The notes below the pieces were generated by a model that ran no database searches, was not told where the DNA came from, and saw only the letters and a list, made by a program, of their open reading frames with translations. A stretch of 37,738 nucleotides of DNA from Sulfurospirillum sp. GTDB taxonomy: Bacteria > Campylobacterota > Campylobacteria > Campylobacterales > Sulfurospirillaceae. Numbering within the stretch: the stretch's first letter is position 1; every line of letters begins with the position of its first letter. The position numbers were made by a program, and so were the translations under genes. Shown here in pieces: positions 23,910-33,148 of this stretch. Location of the stretch: the NCBI GenBank assembly GCA_016744795.1, contig JADGDR010000016.1, forward strand, positions 1-37,738. The letters run 5' to 3'.

Positions 23910-24929
23910 CTAATTTAGTATTAGTCTATCAGGAATTTTTATACCCATTTCTTTGTAATACTTTGCAGCACCCTTATGAAGAGGCATAGGAAGACCATTT
24001 ATTGCTGTTTGTAGACTCATAACTGATGTTGCTTTATGAACTGATTTTAGAAAAGGTAAATTTTCATAAATAGTTTTTGTTAAAAGATAAACTGTTTCTT
24101 CAGGTGTATCTTTTGTAACAACTAAAAGATTTGGCTGAGCTATTGTATGTATATCTTTTTCTTGACCTGGATATGTACCAGCTTTAATAATAAAAGGTGT
24201 CCATACAGGGTAGTTTTTTGAGATAGTTTGTAAATTTTTATCATTAAATTCTAAAACTTTTACTTTATCAGCACCAATAGTAGCATATGCATTTGTAACA
24301 GCGCTCGTTGGTGTTCCTCCTGGTGTGTTCATTCCTACAATTTTATTATCTTGAAGTGCAGTTGCACTTGGAGAATAACTTAGATATTGTATATCCATTT
24401 TGCCATAATCAATGCCAAGTGAGTTCATAATAGTTTCAGCAGAAACTCGACTTCCAGAATTTCTTCCACTTATTGAAAATTTTTCACCATAAATATTTTT
24501 AAGATCCATAATGTTACCTGTTTTCGCATATTTACTATATATTGTAAATTGTTCAACATTTTGCCATAACATGGTAATTGATCTTAGATTTTTTTTAGGA
24601 TTTCCTGTATAAGAACCTGTTCCCTGCCATGCCATAGACCCATACAGAGCTTGCAAAATTGCAAAATCAACTTCACCTTTGTCAATCATATCTATGTTTT
24701 CATTACTTCCTGCACTTGTCATTGCAGAGAATGTTATTTTATTATTCTTTGCTAGTTTAATACTAGCAATAGTCGCAATACCAACGCCTACTGGGTAAAA
24801 GGTGCCACCTGTGCTAGCTGTTGCTATGATGTACTTTTTCTCCTTAGATGCTGCATTTACACCGCTAATGAGTGCGCAGGAAAGGATTGACGAAACTAAA
24901 ACTTTTTTTACCAAACTTGTTGTATTCAT
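23910..24929 (-). CDS. TAXI-family TRAP substrate-binding protein
   Basis: 339 residues with a signal peptide (MNTTSLVKKVLVSSILSCALISGVNA). TAXI family marks: YIIATASTGGTFYPVGVGIA (~29-48), SAMTSAGSNENIDMIDKGEVDFAI (split; ~68-91), the KNIYGEKFSISGRNSGSR block (~145-160) and NTPGGTPTSAV (~199-209). TAXI proteins bind C4-C5 acids such as 2-oxoglutarate or glutamate in characterised relatives, which agrees with lhgO downstream; the ligand here is inferred. AAGGAG ribosome site. First gene of the operon, with a promoter carrying three 11-bp repeats. Confidence 0.9.
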   Translation of the reverse strand: MNTTSLVKKVLVSSILSCALISGVNAASKEKKYIIATASTGGTFYPVGVGIATIASIKLAKNNKITFSAMTSAGSNENIDMIDKGEVDFAILQALYGSMAWQGTGSYTGNPKKNLRSITMLWQNVEQFTIYSKYAKTGNIMDLKNIYGEKFSISGRNSGSRVSAETIMNSLGIDYGKMDIQYLSYSPSATALQDNKIVGMNTPGGTPTSAVTNAYATIGADKVKVLEFNDKNLQTISKNYPVWTPFIIKAGTYPGQEKDIHTIAQPNLLVVTKDTPEETVYLLTKTIYENLPFLKSVHKATSVMSLQTAINGLPMPLHKGAAKYYKEMGIKIPDRLILN

Positions 24930-24958
24930 TTTTAACTCCTTTTGATTTAACTAAGAAT

Positions 24959-25003
24959 ATTATAACTCAAAGTTTCAAAAAAGTTTCAAAAAAGTTTTCA
25001 AAA
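24959..25003 (-). promoter_or_regulatory. TAXI operon promoter with three 11-bp direct repeats
   Basis: On the minus strand a TATAAT (24964-24959) lies ~30 bp upstream of the binding-protein ATG. Upstream of it are three head-to-tail copies of TTTGAAACTT-type sequence (plus-strand AAGTTTCAAA at 24970-24979, 24981-24990, and AAGTTTTCAAA at 24992-25002), spaced exactly 11 bp at the conserved G. The middle copy occupies the -35 position. This is the arrangement expected for an OmpR-family activator, and such a gene (25033-25728) is directly upstream. Confidence 0.65.
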
Positions 25004-25032
25004 TGGTATTTTTTTTATCAGGTGTTACTTTT

Positions 25033-25728
25033 TTACTCTATTAAATATCCTTGACCCTTTCTTGAGATAATAAAGTCTTTTGTTTTGAGTTTGTCTTTAA
25101 GTCGTTTCATTACAGTTCTAAAAGTGGCATCAAGAGTATCTTCATTTTGCCAAAGTTCTTTTTTGAAGCTTTCTATATTAACTATATTTTTTCTATTAAG
25201 AATCAATATATCTAGTGCTTGAGTCTCTTTTTTTGATAATTTTACAAGTAAGTTCTTTTCGTATAGTAGTTTAGAGTGTATATTGTAGGTATAAATATTA
25301 TTTATTTCGACAATACCTTGGTCTCTTTTTTTATCTTCTAATACTTCATTTTTCGCTTTAATCAACATTTCCATAACATTATCAATATTTAAAGGTTTTA
25401 TAAAATATCCTAGAACTTTTAACTCAATTGATTTTAATAACATGGTTTCATCTTTATATGCTGATACTATTATGAATTTTTGGTTTTTATTGAGTTTGTG
25501 TATATTTTCTAACATTTCTATGCCATTCATATTTGGCATTTTTATGTCTGTTAGAACTAAATCTATTTTTTTATTTTTCTTGATAGCTTTTTTATAAACT
25601 TCTAAACCCTCCATCCCATCTTCAGCTATGATGACTTCGTCAAATATAGTGTTAAGATAAAATTCAAGAATTTCGCGAGCTACTGACTCATCTTCTGCTA
25701 AAAGGACTCTTGTAGAAAATTGTAACAT
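25033..25728 (-). CDS. OmpR-type response regulator of the TAXI-TRAP locus
   Basis: 231 residues. Receiver ~5-125: acidic pair E12-D13, phospho-acceptor Asp61 (LTDIKMPNMNG), VSAYKD, and FIKPLN with the switch Lys. The C-terminal winged helix (LVKLSKKETQALDILILN; FRTVMKRLKDKL; ISRKGQGYLIE) is of the OmpR class. AGAGGG ribosome site. Likely controls the operon that begins 104 bp downstream. No kinase gene touches it; the nearest is the Cache kinase at 27836-29500 on the same strand, separated by the plus-strand chemotaxis pair. Confidence 0.88.
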   Translation of the reverse strand: MLQFSTRVLLAEDESVAREILEFYLNTIFDEVIIAEDGMEGLEVYKKAIKKNKKIDLVLTDIKMPNMNGIEMLENIHKLNKNQKFIIVSAYKDETMLLKSIELKVLGYFIKPLNIDNVMEMLIKAKNEVLEDKKRDQGIVEINNIYTYNIHSKLLYEKNLLVKLSKKETQALDILILNRKNIVNIESFKKELWQNEDTLDATFRTVMKRLKDKLKTKDFIISRKGQGYLIE

Positions 25729-25893
25729 ACTATACCCTCTTAATTTGATTACTTATTATAGGCAAATGATTTTAAGAAAGCCCTAAAAGTGACATTAAAA
25801 TGACATAGTTGTGCCAAAGTGTAACTTTATGTTAAAAAGTTGTTTTTCTATTTTTATTGTAGTAGAATATCGAGTTGTAAAATGGAGGAAAGC

Positions 25894-26400
25894 ATGGGTA
25901 TAACAGTAAAGGGTAATGAAATTACTTTTAGCGAAGATATGTTTATAGTCTCAAAAACAGATACTAAAGGTAACATAACATATGGCAATGAAACATTTAT
26001 TGAGATTTCTGGATATAGTGAAGATGAACTAATAGGAGCTCCACATAATATACTGCGGCATAAAGATATGCCAAGAGTAGTTTTTAAACTTCTTTGGGAT
26101 AAGGTTCAATCTGGGGAAGAGATATTTGCATATGTTAAAAATAGGACAAAATCAGGAAAATATTATTGGGTACATACGTATGTTACACCTACGTTTAGTA
26201 TAGATAATAGTAAAATCATAGGGTATCACTCTGTGCGACGTTCGCCAAATTCTGAAGCAATAAAACTAATAGCTCCAATATATGCAAAAATGCTTCAGGC
26301 TGAGAAGTTTGGTAGTATGGAAGCTTCTGCAAAAATTTTAAATGATACATTACAATCTTTAGGAGTTAGCTATGAAAAGTTTATCCTCTCTTATGAATAG
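25894..26400 (+). CDS. PAS-domain energy-taxis protein (CetB/Aer-like)
   Basis: 168 residues from the ATG at 25894, chosen because GGAGG ends 5 bp before it; the earlier frame opening has no coding sense. A single Aer-type PAS domain fills most of it: [58 protein letters not shown] and [12 protein letters not shown].. TPTF, the pattern of FAD-binding redox sensors. No membrane or signalling domain. The 3' end overlaps the chemoreceptor gene by 29 bp. Together they form a two-protein receptor like Campylobacter CetB/CetA, in which the PAS protein senses redox state and the MCP partner signals. Confidence 0.85.
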   Translation: MGITVKGNEITFSEDMFIVSKTDTKGNITYGNETFIEISGYSEDELIGAPHNILRHKDMPRVVFKLLWDKVQSGEEIFAYVKNRTKSGKYYWVHTYVTPTFSIDNSKIIGYHSVRRSPNSEAIKLIAPIYAKMLQAEKFGSMEASAKILNDTLQSLGVSYEKFILSYE

Positions 26401-27829
26401 AGTTTCGTCTCTAGCAAAACTTCAGCATGCGAATATAATTTCACTTAGTGTTTTTGCAATAGCGTTTTCTTTGGAAGTATGGACTAATGGTTTTCATTGG
26501 ATTCAGGTATTAAACTTTGTTAATTTTGGACTTGGCTGGTTTATGTTTTTAAATATACGTAAAGTTCAATCAACGGTGTATAGGTTAGCAGATATTATAA
26601 AAGATAGTGAACATGGAAAACTTAGTGGTCGTATAGTGGGTTTAAAAGATGGTGGAGAGCTAAAAATACTTTGTTCAAATATGAATTCACTTCTCGATAA
26701 CTTTGAACTTGTTACTAAAGAGATGAAATCAACTATCGTTGCAGCTTCAAATGAAAACTTTGATAGAAAGATACTTACAAAAGGTATGCACGGAGAGTTT
26801 AAATCACAAATAGAGATAGCAAACAGTGCAGTTGAAGCGATGAGTCAAACTCATGGATTTATAGCAAGAAATACTTTAAATTCACGCCTTGCAGAAATAA
26901 GTGGAACAAGTGATGACTTTTCAATGGTTCAAACTGACCTTTCAACAATAGTTAATAAACTCAAAATAATAGCTAATGAGAGTGAATCTTCAACAAAAGA
27001 AGCTGAGGATAGTTATGGTGATTTAAAAGAGACTATAGAAAAAATGAATTCACTTATTGAGATAGTAAATCAAAATGAAGAGCGTATGGGGACGTTGAGT
27101 CAACGAAGTGATGAGATAACAAATGTGGTTGCTATTATCAATGATATAGCGGATAAAACGAATTTGTTAGCCCTAAATGCCGCAATTGAAGCAGCGCGTG
27201 CAGGTGAGCATGGTCGTGGTTTTGCTGTTGTTGCCGAAGAGGTTAGAAAACTAGCTGAGACTACTCAAAAAGCAACTGCTGAGATAAGTACTTCTATAAA
27301 ATTACTTCAAGATGAAACTGCTGAGATATCTAACAATGCACAAAACATGAAAGATGATGCTGATGCTTCTAGTCAAACAATGGGAGTTTTAGGTTCTACG
27401 TTTGATACGCTTGTCAATCAATCAGCAAAATCTTCTAAAAATATAAATGAGATTCAATCAACAGTTTTTATAACTTTAGCAAAGATAGACCATGCTATTT
27501 ACAAGGCTAATGCTTATAGTGCAGTTTATGCAAATGAGATAAATAAAAAGTTTGCAAATCATAAGATGTGTAGAATTGGTAAATGGTATATGGCAGAGGG
27601 TAAAGAAGCATTTGGAAGAACTAAAGGTTATGCTGAGTTTGATACACCGCATAAAAAATTACATGATAGTGTAATCTCCTCTATAGGGTATCTTAATAGT
27701 ACAACAACTAATTTATTGGATGAAAAAGAGATATTAATTTCTAATTTTATTAATATGGAAAATGAGAGTAAAGCAGTATTTAATTCTTTGAGTAATATGC
27801 TTGAAGAGAGTTTAATAAATAAGGTTTAA
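26372..27829 (+). CDS. methyl-accepting chemotaxis protein with CZB domain (CetA-like partner)
   Basis: 485 residues. Short N-terminus, two closely spaced membrane helices (~20-58) with almost no periplasmic loop, a HAMP-like linker, then the signalling domain with the conserved hairpin tip ([39 protein letters not shown], split; ~262-300). The C-terminal ~90 residues form a zinc-binding CZB domain: [18 protein letters not shown] and TPHKKLHD supply His, Cys and His ligands. No sensory domain of its own, so signal input is expected from the PAS protein encoded just upstream. Cytoplasm-facing membrane receptor that controls CheA. Confidence 0.9.
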   Translation: MKSLSSLMNRVSSLAKLQHANIISLSVFAIAFSLEVWTNGFHWIQVLNFVNFGLGWFMFLNIRKVQSTVYRLADIIKDSEHGKLSGRIVGLKDGGELKILCSNMNSLLDNFELVTKEMKSTIVAASNENFDRKILTKGMHGEFKSQIEIANSAVEAMSQTHGFIARNTLNSRLAEISGTSDDFSMVQTDLSTIVNKLKIIANESESSTKEAEDSYGDLKETIEKMNSLIEIVNQNEERMGTLSQRSDEITNVVAIINDIADKTNLLALNAAIEAARAGEHGRGFAVVAEEVRKLAETTQKATAEISTSIKLLQDETAEISNNAQNMKDDADASSQTMGVLGSTFDTLVNQSAKSSKNINEIQSTVFITLAKIDHAIYKANAYSAVYANEINKKFANHKMCRIGKWYMAEGKEAFGRTKGYAEFDTPHKKLHDSVISSIGYLNSTTTNLLDEKEILISNFINMENESKAVFNSLSNMLEESLINKV

Positions 27830-27835
27830 AATATT

Positions 27836-29500
27836 TTAAAGCAAGATGGTAAAAGTTATGCCATCTTGTTCATTGGCAGCATATATCTCTCCACCCATAC
27901 TATTTTCAATGATAGTTTTTGTCATATAAAGACCAATCCCTGTACCTTTTTTACCTGTTTTTGTTGTAAAATAAGGCTCAAATATTTTTTCTAATACCTC
28001 GTTACTAACATTGGCTCCACTGTTGTGTACTGTTATTTTTTTTGAATCGACTACGATGTCTATCTCACCATTATCTTTACCTATTGCATCTTTTGCATTA
28101 GATAGTATATTTAAAATTGCTTGTTGGAACTCATTTTTATAACCATCTATGTATAGGTGAGTACCTTTTAAGTTTATAGTTATATTTTCGCCTACATGTA
28201 AAATGGATATGGCTGATTTTATAGCATCTTTTATATCAAATGGCTCACTATTTTTAGAAGGTTTATGAAAGTCTCTAAAGTCATCTATGGTTTGGGACAT
28301 ATAGCTTATTTGCTCTTTTGCACGGTGTATAAAACTATCAAAAGTATCTTCTTTTATATTGTCTTTTATAAAGTGGATTATTAAAGAGATGTTGTTTAGA
28401 GGTTGCCTCCATTGATGAGCAATAGCACCTATCATTTCACCCATAGCAGCTAATCTGTTTTGTTGCATAAGGAGTTTTTGTTTCTGCTCATTTTTTGCAA
28501 TTTCTTCTTCTACTATGGCTTCGAGTTGATTATTATAAGTATTAAATCTTTTTTTAATAAAATTTGAAAAGAGTGTAGTTGCTACTAGTAGTAAAGATGA
28601 TATAAGAAGTATAACAAAAAAATTAATTTTCTTTTTTATGCTAAATTCTTTTTTTATTTTATTGATTTTATTTTTTAGTGTTTTAGGATTAGAAGTGATT
28701 CCTATACGAAGTTGGTATTTTGTAATATTTTTATATGAATCTTTTGAATGAACTGTTACAGTTGTATCCCAATTTTGTTGATTATTTATATTAAAAGAGT
28801 TTCTTTTTTCATAGTCATATAACCAAAAATAGTATTCTTTTGAAGAATTTGAGGGAGTCTTGTTAATAGAGCGGACATATTCATCTAAGGTTAAATTTTT
28901 TAAACTATCAACTAATGAAAATGCTCCAATAAAAAGTTTTCCATCAGAAGTTTTATCAAAATAACTAAGTTGGATTGTTTTATCTATGTCGTTTTTCCAT
29001 GACAATGATGAATTTTCCCCTTGAGAAGATATATATAAGAGTGTTAAATAGAGAGATTTTTTATTTGTGGTTTCGTTAAAAATAAGTTTTTGTATGTTTT
29101 TTACTGTTTTTATACCATGAAAAATTTTTAAATTTTTATCAAATATAACAAAAAGTATATTATTTTTCTCTTCAATTTTTTTAAGATGAGCAGTTAAACC
29201 TTTATATTTAGTTGTTAGATAAATTCCCTTGAGTTGATGAACACTTTTTTGTAGTTCTTGTTGAGCGTGATTAAGATTTATCTTAATTTTTTGCCTAGTA
29301 TCTTCCATGTAAAAATCTAGTTCTTTTTGATTCAAAAATTTCTGTTCTTGAGTTATTAGAGCAATTTTACTATTTTGTTTATATCCTATAACGAAATAAG
29401 TTACAAATATTGTAATTATAGTTAAAAAAATAAAAAAAATGGGAGGCGTATAGGTTAGAATTTTTTCTATGTCACTTAACTTATATATTTTTTTGGACAT
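27836..29500 (-). CDS. sensor histidine kinase with a large periplasmic domain
   Basis: 554 residues. Membrane helix ~15-37, a periplasmic Cache-like domain (~40-280; NILFVIFDKNLKIFHG, LFIGAFSLVD, EYYFWLYDYEKR), second helix ~288-312, a short coiled coil, the phospho-acceptor His362 in MGEMIGAIAHQWRQPL, and the ATPase domain (NILSNAKDAI, KIFEPYFTTKTGKKGTGIGLYM, ENSMGG). All catalytic motifs are intact. AAGGAG ribosome site. Closely related in layout to the frameshifted kinase at 3830-5418. Probable partner: the orphan regulator at 25033-25728, on gene proximity only. Its 3' end holds a CAAGATGG..CCATCTTG hairpin (27842-27868) that might also stop the convergent chemoreceptor transcript. Confidence 0.88.
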   Translation of the reverse strand: MSKKIYKLSDIEKILTYTPPIFFIFLTIITIFVTYFVIGYKQNSKIALITQEQKFLNQKELDFYMEDTRQKIKINLNHAQQELQKSVHQLKGIYLTTKYKGLTAHLKKIEEKNNILFVIFDKNLKIFHGIKTVKNIQKLIFNETTNKKSLYLTLLYISSQGENSSLSWKNDIDKTIQLSYFDKTSDGKLFIGAFSLVDSLKNLTLDEYVRSINKTPSNSSKEYYFWLYDYEKRNSFNINNQQNWDTTVTVHSKDSYKNITKYQLRIGITSNPKTLKNKINKIKKEFSIKKKINFFVILLISSLLLVATTLFSNFIKKRFNTYNNQLEAIVEEEIAKNEQKQKLLMQQNRLAAMGEMIGAIAHQWRQPLNNISLIIHFIKDNIKEDTFDSFIHRAKEQISYMSQTIDDFRDFHKPSKNSEPFDIKDAIKSAISILHVGENITINLKGTHLYIDGYKNEFQQAILNILSNAKDAIGKDNGEIDIVVDSKKITVHNSGANVSNEVLEKIFEPYFTTKTGKKGTGIGLYMTKTIIENSMGGEIYAANEQDGITFTILL

Positions 29501-29553
29501 CTATACCTACTCCTTTTTGCTATAATTGTATCTAAAAAATAGTAGGAAGTTTA

Positions 29554-30666
29554 ATGCGTTGTGAAAAAATGAGTTCTTTTATAGTAATGGATATTGTACG
29601 AGAAGCAAAGAAGTATGATGATGCCATACACTTTGAAATAGGGCAACCTGATTTGGCTCCATCCGATAAAGTAAAATCAGCTTTACATTTAGCTATTGAT
29701 GAAAATAGATTTTCATATACTGAAAGTCATGGTCTTTTAGAACTTAGAGAGTTAATTGCTGCGGATTATTTGGCTAGATATGGTGTACATGTAAAGAGTG
29801 AACAGATTTTTTTAACCCCTGGAACTAGTGGTGCATTTTTGATAGCATATGGTTTGAGTTTGAAGGCATCTTCTAAACTTGGACTTAGTGATCCTTCTTA
29901 CCCTTGTTATAAAAACTTTGCACATCTTTTAGATATAGAACCTGTTTTTATGCCTATAGGTAAAGAGGATAATTATGAGTTACATGTAGAAGATTTAAAA
30001 AGGCATAAATTAGATGCTTTACAAATAAGTTCACCAGCAAATCCAACAGGGAATATTTATAGTAGTGAGAATTTAGAAAAGCTTGTAGAGTATTGTGAAA
30101 AACACAATATAGCATTTATTTCTGATGAACTTTACCATGGTTTGACTTATGAAAAAGAAGCAAATAGTGCTTTAGAGTACAGTGAGAAAGTTTTTGTTAT
30201 AAATGGTTTTTCCAAGTTTTATTGTATGCCTGGGAATCGTCTAGGGTGGATAATAGTACCAAAAGACAAGATAGAAGATGCGAAGATAATAGCTCAAAAC
30301 CTTTTTATATCTGCACCAACTTTAAGTCAATATGGGGCACTTGAAGCCTTTGATAGTAGACATTTAGCTCAAGTAAAAGAGGAGTTCAAAAAAAGACGTG
30401 ATTATCTTTATACGCAACTAAGCAAGATTTTTGAAATAGATGCTAAACCACAAGGTGCTTTTTATATCTGGGCAAATGTTTCGAAGTATACTGATGATAG
30501 TTTCGAGTTTGCTAGGGAGCTTTTAAGCGAGTTGCATATTGCTACAACTCCTGGAATTGATTTTGGTACAAATAAGACTGAGCAGTATCTTAGATTTGCA
30601 TATACTAGAGAGATAGATCATATGCGTGAGGGTATAGACAGACTTAAAGACTACCTTAAGGCATAA
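29554..30666 (+). CDS. class I/II aminotransferase (PLP-dependent)
   Basis: 370 residues. Fold type I aminotransferase of the AspC/AlaT-like group. Marks: EIGQPDLAPSDKV (~28-40), TPGTSGAFLIAYGLSL (cofactor-binding turn), SSPANPTGNIYS (~159-170; Asn for PLP), SDELYHGL (~193-200; Asp for the ring nitrogen) and GFSKFYCMPGNRLGW with the Schiff-base Lys (~residue 221). C-terminal FAYTREIDHMREGIDRL carries the carboxylate-binding Arg. The amino donor cannot be told. The 3' end overlaps the convergent AEC permease by 11 bp. Confidence 0.88.
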   Translation: MRCEKMSSFIVMDIVREAKKYDDAIHFEIGQPDLAPSDKVKSALHLAIDENRFSYTESHGLLELRELIAADYLARYGVHVKSEQIFLTPGTSGAFLIAYGLSLKASSKLGLSDPSYPCYKNFAHLLDIEPVFMPIGKEDNYELHVEDLKRHKLDALQISSPANPTGNIYSSENLEKLVEYCEKHNIAFISDELYHGLTYEKEANSALEYSEKVFVINGFSKFYCMPGNRLGWIIVPKDKIEDAKIIAQNLFISAPTLSQYGALEAFDSRHLAQVKEEFKKRRDYLYTQLSKIFEIDAKPQGAFYIWANVSKYTDDSFEFARELLSELHIATTPGIDFGTNKTEQYLRFAYTREIDHMREGIDRLKDYLKA

Positions 30667-31579
30667 ACATAACGACCATAATTGGGATTGTAAAAATAGA
30701 TATAAATGTACTTAATACAACAGCTAGTGAGGCTTTTTCTGGATGAACATTTAGTAAAGAAGCAATAGCAACTGTATTTCCTGCCATTGGTACGATAGCA
30801 AAGATAAACATTACTTTATATAAACCTGATGTAAAAAACATAAAATATGTAGAATCAATCCATATGATAAAAAGCACTATAAAAGGATAGATGATAAACT
30901 TTATACTAAAGGCTAAACCCATAAAAGCCTTGTCTATTCCAAAGTTAGCTAAACCTTTAAGTCCCATACCTATCATCATCATACCTAAGATTGCGTAGGC
31001 TCCTTTAAAATAATCGAGATAATTAAGTAAGTCAGTACTAAATTCAACTTTTGAAATATTGCAGATAAGACCTAGTCCAAGGGCATATATAGAGGGTAAT
31101 TTTACAATTTTAATTAAACTTTGTTTTATATTATAGTGACCTTTGGCTACAACAAAAAATCCGACCGTACTTTCATATAGTAAGGATGCAAGAACGGTAA
31201 ATATATATATATTTGCTAAATCTTCATTTAAAAGCATGATAGCAAGTGGAATGCCAAAGTAGCCAGTATTTCCTGTACCTGCTGAAAAGGCTAAGATATT
31301 TTTTGTATTATCTTGAAATATATTTTTAGTAAAACGCAAAGAAATAAGTGCTAAAAAACTACTTAATGCAAATAGTAATATAGGTAAAGTGGCAATTGCT
31401 AAGTTAAGCTGAACTTTGTAAGAAGCTATAAAGACAACAACAGGACCTATGATATATATAAGTAAAGAAGCCATACTTTCTCTTTTTGCTTGAAAAAAAT
31501 TAACCATGATATATCCTAATACTATAGTGATATATAGCGGCAATATTTTTAGTCCTAGAGTTGTTGTTAGTTCAAACAT
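30656..31579 (-). CDS. AEC-family permease (auxin efflux carrier type)
   Basis: 307 residues with about ten membrane helices in two halves of five. The AFSAGTGNTGYFGIPLAIMLL stretch in helix 4 and VPMAGNTVAIASLL in helix 9 are the paired Asn-containing crossover regions of the AEC family. In bacteria these carry organic acids such as malate or malonate across the inner membrane. AAAGGAA ribosome site. Stands alone, convergent with the aminotransferase. Confidence 0.85.
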   Translation of the reverse strand: MFELTTTLGLKILPLYITIVLGYIMVNFFQAKRESMASLLIYIIGPVVVFIASYKVQLNLAIATLPILLFALSSFLALISLRFTKNIFQDNTKNILAFSAGTGNTGYFGIPLAIMLLNEDLANIYIFTVLASLLYESTVGFFVVAKGHYNIKQSLIKIVKLPSIYALGLGLICNISKVEFSTDLLNYLDYFKGAYAILGMMMIGMGLKGLANFGIDKAFMGLAFSIKFIIYPFIVLFIIWIDSTYFMFFTSGLYKVMFIFAIVPMAGNTVAIASLLNVHPEKASLAVVLSTFISIFTIPIMVVMFMP

Positions 31580-31683
31580 GTAATTCCTTTAAAGCCATTA
31601 TAGTGTATTTTGGTAATAAAATCATGCAAAAAATGATATATTTAAATAAAATAAAAAAAAAGTTTTAATTTGGAAAAGTTTTA

Positions 31684-31692
31684 TGCTATAAT
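31684..31692 (+). promoter_or_regulatory. extended -10 promoter with long leader, RRM gene
   Basis: TGCTATAAT (31684-31692): a TGn extended -10 with no good -35. The transcript would start near 31699 and have a leader of ~78 nt, typical of cold-inducible RNA-binding protein genes. Confidence 0.6.
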
Positions 31693-31776
31693 CTTTACTT
31701 AGAAATTCCTTTGTGTCGTTAAAGCATATCTTGTGTTGAAATTATCATTGGTTTTGAAAATTTAAGGAGAAAGTAA

Positions 31777-32049
31777 ATGAATATTTACGTAGGTAATGTT
31801 TCTTACCAAACAGACGATAGCAGATTAGTAGAGCTATTTTCAGAATTCGGCGAAGTTGCTAGTGCAAGAGTTATAAACGACAGAGAAACTGGAAGATCAA
31901 AAGGTTTTGGTTTCGTAGAAATGGCAGACGATACAGCAGCAGCAGCAGCAATCGAAGCACTTAACGAAAAAGAGATAGACGGAAGAACTCTAAGAGTTAA
32001 TGAAGCTAGACCTAGAGAAGAACGTCCAAGACGTGCTCCAAGATACTAA
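31777..32049 (+). CDS. RRM-family RNA-binding protein
   Basis: 90 residues: one RNA recognition motif with RNP2 (IYVGNV, 3-8) and RNP1 (KGFGFVEM, ~43-50), then a short Arg-rich tail (RPREERPRRAPRY). Resembles the cyanobacterial and proteobacterial cold-inducible RNA-binding proteins. AAGGAG ribosome site 8 bp upstream. Higher-GC codons than its neighbours suggest strong expression. Monocistronic between its own promoter and terminator. Confidence 0.93.
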   Translation: MNIYVGNVSYQTDDSRLVELFSEFGEVASARVINDRETGRSKGFGFVEMADDTAAAAAIEALNEKEIDGRTLRVNEARPREERPRRAPRY

Positions 32050-32071
32050 TATATTAAGTAACTGATAACAT

Positions 32072-32112
32072 AAAAGGAGGAAGTGAGTTTTTAATCTCTT
32101 CCCTCTTTTTTA
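32072..32112. terminator. terminator between RRM gene and pldA
   Basis: Arms AAAAGGAGG-AAG and CTT-CCCTCTTTTT pair with one bulge; U-rich in the plus direction, and the mirror A/T tract suits the convergent pldA transcript (stop 32116). Confidence 0.7.
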
Positions 32113-32115
32113 TTT

Positions 32116-33102
32116 TTAACGGGTTATCGCAAAGCCTAATCCAATTTTTTCAACTTTTTCATTATAATCAACCAAACTTTCACCATAACCACTAAAAAGC
32201 TGTAAGTAACCATATACATCTTTATGCCCAAAAATAGGGAAAGTCCAATTAAGTTGTACTGATTTTTTTCTAAGTATTGTTGAAAATAGATGTTGTTTAT
32301 ATGGGTAAGTTATTGTTATGTCTCCATATCCAAGGTAGTGAAGAATATCTGGATTATCATCACCATTCACATCAGATATATTTGCTTTTTTATCTTCTTT
32401 GAATCTATACCAAACTCTAGGTTGAAAAAATATACCACTGTATTGGAAAATACTACTTAGGTACGCTCTGTTCCAAGATCTTGATTTTTCAAGTCTACCG
32501 TTTGATTGGTGTATAAGCCCAATTCTGTAGGACTTTAGGAAACTTTGGCTATCTTCATAAGGTATGTCTAAAAATATTTCTGGTTCATAATTAGTCTCTC
32601 TAAAGGGACCTGAAGGGGCGGTTGTCTGCCATAAAGAGACTTGTGTATAGGCAAGATATAAGGTGTCATGTATGCCAAAGATATTTTCTAGAAGTCTCTT
32701 TTTAAAACTTATTTGGAATTTTGTTTCAACCTTCTCCCTAAAATCATTTCCATCATGTGCTGTATGATTTTTGCTGTCATAAGTTACGGGAAGAATGTAG
32801 TTCATCCTATATGATTCTATATTAAAAGCTGAGTATATTATCTGTTTTATTGTTTGATCAGTTTCATTACTATCATAACTTTTTATGGAGTTTTTACCAA
32901 AAGTAACTATGTTAGAATCTTTAATGTATTCCTCTTTTGGTTGTGTTAACATCAAAGCAGCTTCTTTATATAGCTTCATTGCTTTGTTAATATCGCCCTT
33001 TTTTTCATACATTTTTGCCAGATTTATAGTATCAGTTGCATCACTAGCAAAGATAATTGTCGTAAATAATGATACAATTAAAATTAATAATTTTTTATTC
33101 AT
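32116..33102 (-). CDS. pldA: outer-membrane phospholipase A1 (OMPLA)
   Basis: 328 residues: signal peptide (MNKKLLILIVSLFTTIIFA), a TPR-like segment (NLAKMYEKKGDINKAMKLYKEAA, split; ~27-50), then the 12-strand barrel of OMPLA. Catalytic block GLIHQSNGR (His-Ser pair) with SRSWNR after it; other marks are LAYTQVSLWQ, PFRETNYEPEIF and SGYGESLVDYN near the end. Hydrolyses phospholipid acyl esters in the outer membrane when lipid asymmetry is lost. AGGAG ribosome site. Divergent from the YddG-like exporter gene. Confidence 0.93.
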   Translation of the reverse strand: MNKKLLILIVSLFTTIIFASDATDTINLAKMYEKKGDINKAMKLYKEAALMLTQPKEEYIKDSNIVTFGKNSIKSYDSNETDQTIKQIIYSAFNIESYRMNYILPVTYDSKNHTAHDGNDFREKVETKFQISFKKRLLENIFGIHDTLYLAYTQVSLWQTTAPSGPFRETNYEPEIFLDIPYEDSQSFLKSYRIGLIHQSNGRLEKSRSWNRAYLSSIFQYSGIFFQPRVWYRFKEDKKANISDVNGDDNPDILHYLGYGDITITYPYKQHLFSTILRKKSVQLNWTFPIFGHKDVYGYLQLFSGYGESLVDYNEKVEKIGLGFAITR

Positions 33103-33148
33103 TGTGTACTCCTAATGTTTTAGGAATTTTATCAAATTTGAGGTTTAT

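Noticed and set aside
27842-27868. CAAGATGG..CCATCTTG hairpin as a dedicated terminator.
   Set aside because: It lies within the kinase coding end and has no T run after it; mentioned only as a possible weak stop for the chemoreceptor transcript.
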